Origin: Ascoidea rubescens DSM 1968
Taxonomy: Eukaryota; Ascomycota; Saccharomycetes; Ascoideales; Ascoideaceae
Direction: 5' to 3'
Assembly: GCF_001661345.1 (NCBI RefSeq)
Contig: NW_017962933.1
Coordinates: forward strand, 1 to 64,000
Length of the DNA stretch: 64,000 nt
Within the stretch, counting starts at the first letter, position 1. Every line of letters starts with the position of its first letter. Position numbers and translations under genes: made by a program. This document shows, one piece after another, positions 20,041 to 27,937 of this stretch. The notes under the pieces are model-generated. The model had not been told where the DNA came from and made no database searches. It was given only the letters and a program-made list of their open reading frames with translations.

Positions 20041-20529
20041 TTCTTCGCACGAATCTCTTAGAATCGACTTCTCAACTAGAAGAATACAAAACAAAACAGC
20101 AACAACTGGATATTTGACCAGAAATGCCAAAGCAAGAGCTAGCAGCAACAAAACCCCATTGTTTCCATCTCCCAAACTCCATTCATCTCCATTATCACTC
20201 CAACTACAAAAACAGTGTTAGATGTGTAACCTTCACATACAATTTCGACATAGCACGTGGTGAAACTGCTATTTTGAGCAAAACCGTCATGGTGGTTTGA
20301 GTTTTGTAACGCATGTGCAACATGCATGTGCAACATGCATAATCCGCATTTGATGGAGCGAGATGCATGTGGTGCAAAAGCTCCAGCTGATATTTCCTTT
20401 GTTTGATAATGATACATGAAACCAAAGAAATAAATTAAATAAATAAAACAAAAAAAAACTAAACACATAAAATATTTTATAGAAACAGAATCTTATTGAT
20501 ATAATGGGCCGAAGTCCTAAGGCTGAAAA
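20041..20529. other. Acetyltransferase promoter and SPT5 3' flank
   Basis: About 490 bp. It contains a CACGTG box and a short direct repeat of gtgcaacatgcat (about 20312-20341). An upstream ATG with GTATGT, CTAAC and TTTTTGTAG strings could define a 37-nt intron joining the acetyltransferase frame, but this is too short to accept. Confidence 0.5.
20254..20259. promoter_or_regulatory. CACGTG box (Cbf1-type) upstream of the acetyltransferase
   Basis: A perfect CACGTG about 215 bp upstream of the ATG. In yeasts Cbf1 with Met4/Met28 binds this core in sulfur-assimilation promoters, which agrees with the gene's likely role. The flank GTGAAACTG resembles part of a Met31/32 site. Binding is inferred. 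Confidence 0.45.
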
Positions 20530-23500
20530 TCAACCACTAGGATTGGTTTGGTCGTAGTTGTCGCCATTCCAACCACCATAGTTTCCACCACTAGAACCTG
20601 CTGAGGTGTCGTTTGTCTGTTCCCAATCACTGGTTTTCCATTGGTTTGCATTGGTGTGGTTTTCACTGTTAGGATTCCATACCGAAGCACCACCATATGA
20701 TGTTCCAGAACCATTTCCTCCAGTGTTAGAACTAGTACCATATCCACTTTTCCCGCCATATGCTGTTCTATTTCCGTACGCTGTTGATCCACCATAAGAT
20801 GTTGTTCCTCCATAGGAAGTTGCTCCTCCATAAGATGTGGCTCCACCGTAAGATGTTGCTCCACCATAGGCAGTTCCACCACCATAAGCAGTTCTACCAC
20901 CACCATAAGCGGTTCCACCGCCGGTGCCCCAGGCGCTCTGTCCACCATGAACTGTTCTGCCACCACCATAGGCTGTTTTTCCACCTCCATAGGCAGTTCT
21001 ACCACCTCCATATGCGGTAGCACCTCCATAAGATGTTGAATTGCCACCAGAAGACCAACTGTTGATAGAAGAATAAGCTGGATCCCTGCTTCCACCATAT
21101 AAAGTTTTGTTTCCTCCAGTCCACAGCGGAGTTTTACCTGCACCATATTGAGATCTAGCACCATTCCATGAGGGTGTTCTATTATCTTTTAACCCATCAG
21201 CTGCACCACCGGTATAATACGTATCTGAAACCTTTCCTAAATTTGGAGCCGCAATAAAATGCTCATATGGCATCGTTCTACCATCTTTCCCAAAGAACGA
21301 TAATTTGCTTTTATCAATGGAAATGATCTTATTAGACGAATGAAGTTCTACTCTGGCAATATCACCGTCAGCATCTTTAATAATACCTTGTATACCTTTC
21401 TTAGGTCCCTTTCTAATTATTACTCTTTGATTGATGGTTCTATCACGTCCAAATGTTCTAGAAACAGGAGGCCCCATAGATTTTATTGCATCGGAGCCAC
21501 CGATTTGTCTGTTTGGATTCATTTTTGCTAAATCTCTATTAGCAGTAAAAATAGTGGATAAAGCACCCTTTGTGGAAATTGTTGTAACATTTGCACAATT
21601 CGTTACAAATATCCCAGAATTTTCTGTAATTGATCTGGATTTTAAAAACAAGATGCTTTTATATATATGCTCAATTGTACCATCTCTTCTCTCGCCGGAT
21701 GATTCTCTGACTTTATCGCCAATTTTAATTTCCAAGCCATTTTGATCAGTACTTGTTTGAATTCGTTTGTTTTGATTAATCTTCAAAGCAATTGAAGAAG
21801 GTGCAATATTAACAATTCTGCCATCCTGGCATAAAATACTTAAAACCTCTCTATCAGCTTTTACAATAATACCAACAGTTCTGTTATTCAATTGAACCAA
21901 GTCATGCAACTCAAATTCACCAACACGATTCAATCCTAAAGAGTCAGTAGAGGTCATCAAATAATTTGCAAAAACAGTAACATCTTTTTGAGATTGGTCA
22001 GAAATCAATGTGACTTGATCATTATCAATAGTGATAACCAAACCTGTATCATCAATATGTTTACCATAAATGACTCTTACATGGTCACCGATAACAAACA
22101 TTTTTCTCAAATCAGTGGCAGGAATTTCTGTTAGTTTTCCCTCTTGCAATATTTGATTATTTTTATCTTTCTCAAGTTTAACAGAAATAATATCGCTCTT
22201 TTCGGAATTTGTAACAATTGCTGTTAAACCTGTTAATTCACCTTTAACAATTTGAACTCTGTCACCAGGTTGAAAAGAAGTTGATGATTCAGATGTCTTT
22301 TTTAAAGTTTGTGCAATTGAGGATAAATCAATTTCACCGCTATTTGCACTGAATCTCGTTAATTCATCCAAAGTTGGTTGAACATCTTTTGTTTGCAAAA
22401 ATTGGATTTTGAAATCCTTAATGAGAAAACCTTCAACATATATATTTCCTCTATAGTTGAATTGGTTTTGACCAGTTCTAACGGGTGGATATTTTTCATC
22501 AAATTCTTTTGCGTCTCTTTCGGAAAATAATCTAGGTAAAGGTCTATTCTTAGAGTCAAAAGCTCTTTTCTTTTTACCATCAGCATCAGTAGATTGTTGA
22601 TTTCGTCCATAATCTAATCTTGGGACTACTTTTAACCTGGCCTCTAAACCATTTTCACTAATATCCTCTACAATAGCAAGATCATTTTTGTATTTTCCTC
22701 TTGTTATTCTGACATATAATCCTGGTTTTACTTCAACATCAGTACTTCTGACAGCTCTTAATAAATCAGGGAATTCTTTGACTGGAACTAATAACTTTGG
22801 TTGACTTGTAAAAACATTCACTAAACCTTTCAAGGCATAGTCTACAGCCTCAGGCCTTCTTGCTTCAATATAAATATAACCGGCAAAATTATCTCTTTGG
22901 AAAGCGGTATAGATATCCAAAGGACGAGCTGTAGATTGTAAATTTAATTTTTTCTGTAATATTAATCTAATAAGCTCTTTTTCTTTTCCTTGACGACATT
23001 TTATTGCCCAAATGTTAGGATCGTCAACAGAAGGCAACAATAACCTTTGAGAAATTGTTCCTTGTTCTCCTTGATAAGCACTAGAGGACATACGGCCATA
23101 TTTGGCTTTATACTCCTCTGCTAATCTTTCAGCATCATCCTCTTGTACTTGATCACGACGAAGATCGTATTCTCTATGAATATTGTCATTCAACTTGTTA
23201 TAGTCTGAACCTATTACAGTAGGATCATCATCTTCGTTGGCAATGAATTCTTCTCGAAACCTCTCTGCTTCTTCTTCATCTTCCTCCTCTTCCTCGTCAC
23301 TGACTTCTGCTTCCACATCAAGATATTGGTTTGCAGCAGTACGACGTTTCTTTTTGGGTCTGGAGCCGCCCTCGTAGTCATCTTCATCCTCTTCGTCATT
23401 GTCGTCGTCGTCGTCGTCATCGTCACGGTATGATCTTCTTGGTTTCAAGTCTTCGTTTTCGGAAGCTTCTTCGTCTTGGTCATCATCATCAAAAGTAGCA

Positions 23501-23553
23501 GGTTTACGGTCATCCATCTGCCCTGGTTTTATTTCACTATCAGAACTACTCAT
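20530..23553 (-). CDS. SPT5: Transcription elongation factor SPT5
   Basis: SPT5 (DSIF large subunit, partner of Spt4) clamps RNA polymerase II during elongation. The 1,007-residue protein starts at MSSSDSEIKPGQ, the first ATG. It has a very acidic N-terminus (about 1-130), an NGN domain beginning PNIWAIKCRQGKEKELIRL (about 180-280), and multiple KOW modules, for example KPGLYVRITRGKYKND and FQPGDRVQIVKGELTG. From about residue 780 comes the C-terminal repeat region. It starts with TPSWNGARSQYGAGKTP, moves into tyrosine repeats such as TAYGGGRTAYGGGK and TSYGGA, and ends in a Trp/Asn/Gly tail. The single in-frame CTG I found is at 21124-21126, in a TPxW repeat. Confidence 0.97.
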   Translation of the reverse strand: MSSSDSEIKPGQMDDRKPATFDDDDQDEEASENEDLKPRRSYRDDDDDDDDNDEEDEDDYEGGSRPKKKRRTAANQYLDVEAEVSDEEEEEDEEEAERFREEFIANEDDDPTVIGSDYNKLNDNIHREYDLRRDQVQEDDAERLAEEYKAKYGRMSSSAYQGEQGTISQRLLLPSVDDPNIWAIKCRQGKEKELIRLILQKKLNLQSTARPLDIYTAFQRDNFAGYIYIEARRPEAVDYALKGLVNVFTSQPKLLVPVKEFPDLLRAVRSTDVEVKPGLYVRITRGKYKNDLAIVEDISENGLEARLKVVPRLDYGRNQQSTDADGKKKRAFDSKNRPLPRLFSERDAKEFDEKYPPVRTGQNQFNYRGNIYVEGFLIKDFKIQFLQTKDVQPTLDELTRFSANSGEIDLSSIAQTLKKTSESSTSFQPGDRVQIVKGELTGLTAIVTNSEKSDIISVKLEKDKNNQILQEGKLTEIPATDLRKMFVIGDHVRVIYGKHIDDTGLVITIDNDQVTLISDQSQKDVTVFANYLMTSTDSLGLNRVGEFELHDLVQLNNRTVGIIVKADREVLSILCQDGRIVNIAPSSIALKINQNKRIQTSTDQNGLEIKIGDKVRESSGERRDGTIEHIYKSILFLKSRSITENSGIFVTNCANVTTISTKGALSTIFTANRDLAKMNPNRQIGGSDAIKSMGPPVSRTFGRDRTINQRVIIRKGPKKGIQGIIKDADGDIARVELHSSNKIISIDKSKLSFFGKDGRTMPYEHFIAAPNLGKVSDTYYTGGAADGLKDNRTPSWNGARSQYGAGKTPLWTGGNKTLYGGSRDPAYSSINSWSSGGNSTSYGGATAYGGGRTAYGGGKTAYGGGRTVHGGQSAWGTGGGTAYGGGRTAYGGGTAYGGATSYGGATSYGGATSYGGTTSYGGSTAYGNRTAYGGKSGYGTSSNTGGNGSGTSYGGASVWNPNSENHTNANQWKTSDWEQTNDTSAGSSGGNYGGWNGDNYDQTNPSG
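20740..21190 (-). repeat. SPT5 C-terminal TAYGGG/TSYGGA repeat array
   Basis: Tandem 7-8-codon units inside SPT5 encode TAYGGGR, TAYGGGK, TSYGGA and TSYGGT. In S. cerevisiae the equivalent CTR has S(T/A)WGGQ units and in S. pombe TPAWNSGSK. Here tyrosine replaces most tryptophans. A few Trp units remain (TPSW, TPxW, SINSW). Confidence 0.85.
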
Positions 23554-23903
23554 TTTGAACAAGGATAGCTTTCAAAAACAGTTGGAAAATAACAATTGAA
23601 AAAGCAAAAGTAAATCAGAAATAAACAGGGAATGTTACTGTATACCTAAGCAGTTGAATAATTGAAAATTACACTGATAAAATACATGATGAAAAGAACA
23701 TAAAGCAGGTAAATCATCTAGAAAGAAAATGAACAATTCTAATGGCGAAAGTGAGGAAAAAAGCCAGTCATGTGCTTTTGGTCACGTTATTCGTTGGCGA
23801 AAATCGCAACAATTTTTCTTGATTTTTTTTCAGTGTGAAAAATGTACTGAAAGAGGAATCTTTAAATTAATAGCTGATATAAATACACATTTCATTGCTC
23901 AAG
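23554..23903. other. Divergent promoter SPT5/TIF35
   Basis: 350 bp between divergent start codons. A plus-strand frame runs through it into the TIF35 first exon but has no family similarity. No element stands out. Confidence 0.5.
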
Positions 23904-24837
23904 ATGTCAACGGATATGTAAGTTTTGTTTATTTAGAGAGTGGGAGACATTTCGAACAGAACAGGATAACTAACCATTCGATATGCACAAAAGTAAGTGG
24001 GCAGATGCTGAAGACGAACTACCAAGCCCAGAAGTAATAAAAAATCCAGATGGAACCAAGACTGTTATATCGTATCGTTACAATGACCAAAACAAGAAGG
24101 TCAAAATAACACAGAAAATCAAAGATGTGGTCATTAAGGAACATGTCCATCCTTTGGTGGCAGAAAGAAAAAAATGGGCCAAGTATGGTGAAGAAAAAGG
24201 AAATCCCGTGGGTCCTGATATCAGAACTACTCAATTAGGTGAACCAGTGAATTTAATATTGTCTTCTTCATGGAGAGAGGCTGAAAAGGAAGAAGAGAAG
24301 AAAGCTCAAGAAAATCCTGCTGGCAAGAAAGCCCAAAGAATTGTTTGTAGACTTTGTAAAGGTGATCATTTTACAACCAAATGTCCTTTCAAAGAAACCA
24401 TGGGTGCACCAGAATCAATTGAAGGCAACAATGCAGAGCCTCTTAATCCCCAATCTCCTGAAACCTCTGCTGAGAAAACAGCCAAGGGAGGATATGTCCC
24501 ACCACATCTTAGAAAACGTAATAAAGATGGTAGTCCAGCTACCCCATCTCTTGGTTCAGGCTCAAGATATGGTGAAAGAGACGACTCAACCACATTGCGT
24601 GTTAGTCAATTGAATGAAATTGTCACAGATATTATGATAAAGAATGAATTGTTTGCCAACCATGGCCCATTGACCAGGGTTACTTTGGTCAAGAATAAAG
24701 AGACCGGAAAATCTAAGGGATTGGCTTATGTTGCTTTCCCAACTGTTGAAGCAGCTCAAAGGGCAATGGAAGATTTGGATGGAAGAGGTTACCACTCATT
24801 GATTCTCCACATCGAGTTCTCCAAACCAAGAAAATAA
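23904..24837 (+). CDS. TIF35: Translation initiation factor eIF3g, one intron
   Basis: TIF35 is the eIF3g subunit of eIF3, acting in scanning and reinitiation. The gene is split: exon 1 23904-23917, exon 2 23994-24837. Splicing gives MSTDIKWADAEDELPSPEVI and a 285-residue protein. The unspliced ATG at 23983 would give an inferior N-terminus and lies just before the acceptor. The protein has the eIF3g N-terminal domain (KKVKITQKIKDVVIKEHVHP, VAERKKWAKYG), a CCHC-type zinc knuckle (CRLCKGDHFTTKCP), and a C-terminal RRM with LRVSQLNEI and GLAYVAFPTVEAAQRAM. No in-frame CTG was seen. Confidence 0.93.
23918..23993 (+). other. TIF35 intron (76 nt)
   Basis: Donor GTAAGT at 23918, branch sequence AACTAAC at 23968-23974, acceptor AAAAG ending at 23993. 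Splicing joins a 14-nt first exon to the long frame in phase, with the codon split AT|T (Ile5). Confidence 0.88.
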
Positions 24838-25265
24838 AACTACCAAAAGATGCGTTCTATGTTACTGTATAGGCTGTATTTTTTTTTACGATTTACCATA
24901 GCTTTATTTATTTGTTTAGTTTAGGGATTAAATGAGTTGTATTTTGTTCAAGTAGTGAATCAGGAAGAATCAGAAGCAAGCATTGAGCCAGTCTTGGAGT
25001 TGATCAGTAAAGATTTGATAAAATGATAGCTTTATCTCAGATGTGCCACGAAATACGCTTGTGATAACAGCACTGACACCAGTGGAACGGGTGCTGAAAA
25101 ATATTTGGAGAGATATTGAGGGTGTTCTTTTTGGGCTATTGTTATTGTATTTCTGGTTTTAATGTTTGTAGCGAGTTATCCATATGCTTGAGTATATCTA
25201 TCGTATATATTTCATAACAGTGGTTAAAATTGCAAGTTCTTGTATATCCGATGATTCTTTGAAGC
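24838..25265. other. Intergenic TIF35-MCM10
   Basis: About 430 bp between tandem genes. It contains a hairpin-capable sequence at 25068-25096 (CAGCAC pairing with GTGCTG). No open frame. No C/D or H/ACA snoRNA boxes were convincing. Confidence 0.45.
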
Positions 25266-27152
25266 ATGTCTCTTGGGCAAAATTATAATGACAAAAATGA
25301 GTTTTCCGATAACGATTATGGCATTTTGAGTGATGATGAAAAGGATTTTGTTAATCCAGAGGAGCGAGAACGATTATTGAAAATGAAAGAAGAAGCAATG
25401 CGATTATTAAATTATGCAAATGAAAGACTACAGTCTCCTCTGAAAACTAAAAAGAGAAATTTTAATAATTCAATTGGGGAAACTAAGCAAGCAAATAAAT
25501 TTTGTACCGATGAAAAGACCAATAATAACAATAATAATAACGGTAACGATAAGAATACCAAAGCTATCAACGATAAGTACAGATTGAAAAGAAAAGCGCA
25601 TAAGATTGAAAAATCTCAAATTGCAGTAAAATTACAACAAAGTGGGATATTGGAAAAGGAAGAAAAAAAGAACAAAGCAGAATTTTTAAAACAGAGAGTG
25701 TTTACCTTTATCGATCAACAAACAGATATATGTGTCCAAACAAACTCTGTGGTTAATGAAAAAGACAAGTATTCGGGGTCATATTTGTCTTTAAGATACT
25801 TGGGATCTGATGCAATTGACAAAATGTTGGGAAACAAAGCAATATTAAGAATTGATAAACTATTTGGAAAAGTGCATTATCCGGATTTTAAAGAGCCCAA
25901 TTATCCAAACTGGGTTGTTGTTGGTATAATTTCGAATAAAGCCGAATTGAAAATTGCTAGTAATAATAAAAAGTATTTAAAAATCAGTTTGACTGATTTC
26001 AATTTGGTTTTGAATTTAATGTTATTTGATGACGCATGCCAAAAATACTGGAAATTAAAAGTTGGGGATATTATTGGAGTGTTAAATCCCAAAATTTCTC
26101 CGTGGGTTGATAATAGCAAGAAAGTTAAAACATTTAATTTAGTTTTAAATTCGAAATATGACTCAATATTAGAGATTGGGAAATCAAGAGATTTTGGAAT
26201 TTGTATTTTTTCCAATAATAAAACAGGAATCAAATGCAATGCTCCAGTAAACAAATCAAGAACCCAGTATTGTTATTTTCATCAAGACTATAAAATGCAA
26301 AAATCCTCTTCAAAGAGACTAGAATTGAGTGGTGCTATGGGGACAGGTGCGCCAATTGCAAGCAGAAACAATGACGGAAAACAAATTTTAATGAATAGGA
26401 ACTACCATACTAATAATGAAAAAAGTTATGGGTTGAAATTAGTCGATGACCCATTTGCTAAAGAGAAGGTAATGAATGGAGACGAGGGAAACAATAGGTT
26501 GTATTTCAGCAATTCTCACGCAAAAAAGGCATTTTTTGACGATGAATATTCTAACCCAGAGGTTTTGAAAAAACTAGCTGCCAAAAAACAAATCCAAAAG
26601 AATAAAAACAAAGAATTGGAATTGAGAAACAAGTTGGTTCAAATCAAAGGAGGCGAAAGTTTGAGAAATTTGTATGAAACAGAAAATGAGAAATTGGAGA
26701 AAAAAAAAGTAATGAATGTTGCATTTTCGCCGAGGACATTGTCGCGATTGGGATTTGATCCAACAAAAAACGCCTATGACTCGTCAATTGGCTCCAGCGA
26801 CGCTATTACGTTGAATGCCAAAGAAAGCTTTGAATTGCTCGAGAGCGTCAGAAAAAAGCGAAGAAAAATATACTTGTCGCCCTCAAAGAAAGCTGTCATC
26901 GAACGCAAAAACCAACAAGAAGTGATCTACCAAAAAAGCCAGGCGTACATCAAGGGAACCATTAAAAGCAAAGAATCCAATCCCCAGAGAAGCACAGGGT
27001 CTCAAGACTCCAGAGGAACGAGCAGGCTACTCTTGCGATTCCAAAATGCTGCCCCCAGCTCAGACTCTTCGTCAGACAGTGAGCTCGATATCGACTTTGG
27101 AGAAAAGACTCAGAAATCTCCCCACAGCTACTTGGGGAAGCCGGCCCGGTGA
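25266..27152 (+). CDS. MCM10: DNA replication initiation protein MCM10
   Basis: MCM10 activates the CMG helicase and binds ssDNA and polymerase alpha. The 628-residue protein has an acidic and coiled N-terminus. The central OB fold (about 168-300) carries LRYLGSDAIDKMLGNKAIL and NWVVVGIISNKAE. It is followed by the MCM10 zinc finger: DFGICIF and then Cys324, Cys336 and His339 (QYCYFHQ). A basic C-terminal half has LARLGFDPT-like sequence (LSRLGFDPTKNAYDSS) and a final acidic Ser/Asp cluster. The start is the first ATG. Its stop codon lies only about 108 bp from the MRPL39 ATG. Confidence 0.92.
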   Translation: MSLGQNYNDKNEFSDNDYGILSDDEKDFVNPEERERLLKMKEEAMRLLNYANERLQSPLKTKKRNFNNSIGETKQANKFCTDEKTNNNNNNNGNDKNTKAINDKYRLKRKAHKIEKSQIAVKLQQSGILEKEEKKNKAEFLKQRVFTFIDQQTDICVQTNSVVNEKDKYSGSYLSLRYLGSDAIDKMLGNKAILRIDKLFGKVHYPDFKEPNYPNWVVVGIISNKAELKIASNNKKYLKISLTDFNLVLNLMLFDDACQKYWKLKVGDIIGVLNPKISPWVDNSKKVKTFNLVLNSKYDSILEIGKSRDFGICIFSNNKTGIKCNAPVNKSRTQYCYFHQDYKMQKSSSKRLELSGAMGTGAPIASRNNDGKQILMNRNYHTNNEKSYGLKLVDDPFAKEKVMNGDEGNNRLYFSNSHAKKAFFDDEYSNPEVLKKLAAKKQIQKNKNKELELRNKLVQIKGGESLRNLYETENEKLEKKKVMNVAFSPRTLSRLGFDPTKNAYDSSIGSSDAITLNAKESFELLESVRKKRRKIYLSPSKKAVIERKNQQEVIYQKSQAYIKGTIKSKESNPQRSTGSQDSRGTSRLLLRFQNAAPSSDSSSDSELDIDFGEKTQKSPHSYLGKPAR

Positions 27153-27260
27153 AACGGCGTCGCGTGTCAGCTGACCTCCTTTCCAGCAAAAACAAAGCTG
27201 GAGAAGCTTCTTCAGAAGCTGTTTTGGAAGCAGAAGACGACAATCTCCAACTGACTGAAC

Positions 27261-27554
27261 ATGGCTAGTAAGTGTTTTCCTTATGTTATTTTCCAGCCGT
27301 GACTGCCTACTAACCAGTGTCATACTTGTTTGCTTCAAGAATCCAAATCCAAAACAACCATTATCAAGTTGATTTCTGCAGCCGGTACTGGCTTTACAAG
27401 ATACGTTGTTAGACCCAGAGGTTCTCCAGTCTTTCACCAAATAAGATACGATCCTTTTGTTAGAAGACATGTATTGTTTACTGAAGCCAAGAGGAGAAAG
27501 GGTGTTGAAACTGTTACTTTGGACTTCAAAAGAAGACCCACCATTTTCAACTGA
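27261..27554 (+). CDS. MRPL39: Mitochondrial ribosomal protein bL33m, one intron
   Basis: A large-subunit mitoribosomal protein of the bacterial L33 family. Exon 1 is only 7 nt (27261-27267), exon 2 is 27340-27554. Splicing produces MAKSKSKTTIIKLISAAGTG and a 73-residue protein, the normal size for fungal bL33m. Family landmarks are SAAGTGF(T)RYVV, QIRYDPFVRRHVLFTEAKRRK and TLDFKRRP. Without splicing there is no suitable ATG. The very small gap after MCM10 means its promoter overlaps the MCM10 terminator. Confidence 0.92.
27268..27339 (+). other. MRPL39 intron (72 nt)
   Basis: Donor GTAAGT at 27268, perfect TACTAAC branch at 27308-27314, acceptor CAAG ending at 27339. The nearer CAG at 27315-27317 is too close to the branch. 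Splicing restores codon 3 as A|AA (Lys). Confidence 0.92.
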
Positions 27555-27937
27555 TTGGTTCCGTTTTATCTCTTGACGGTATTAGGAGTTTTCGTTGTAT
27601 ATATATGTAATCTACTCGTTATTCTGTTTGAATATCCATCAAATAAATATCAAATAAATATCTAATGGAAAGTTAATGGAAAGCTAATTGTCGAACGAGC
27701 TGCACCCAATCATTTGTAGAAGATTAACTGATCAGTCCTAATCATTTTCCACTTTTTCGGAAATGCAAAGGTTTTTGGCCCTTGCGCATTTTTTTGCTGA
27801 TCCCATTTATTTACTTTTTCATCAAGCTTTTGTTTATGTTGACTGGCAATTATGTTGACGTTTTTCTTTATTTATAACAAAAAATAGAATAACATCATAT
27901 AGAATTAAAGCGAAAACCAAATTGCCTAATCACAAAA
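27555..27937. other. Intergenic MRPL39-UNG1
   Basis: About 380 bp between tandem genes. Short direct repeats (atcaaataaat, gaaagttaat) lie near 27640-27690. No gene. Confidence 0.6.

Noticed and set aside
20173-20245. Possible 37-nt intron (GTATGT, CTAAC, TTTTTGTAG) adding an upstream exon to the acetyltransferase
   Set aside because: Donor-to-branch distance of about 20 nt is far shorter than any other intron here, and the added N-terminus would bury a good mitochondrial presequence.
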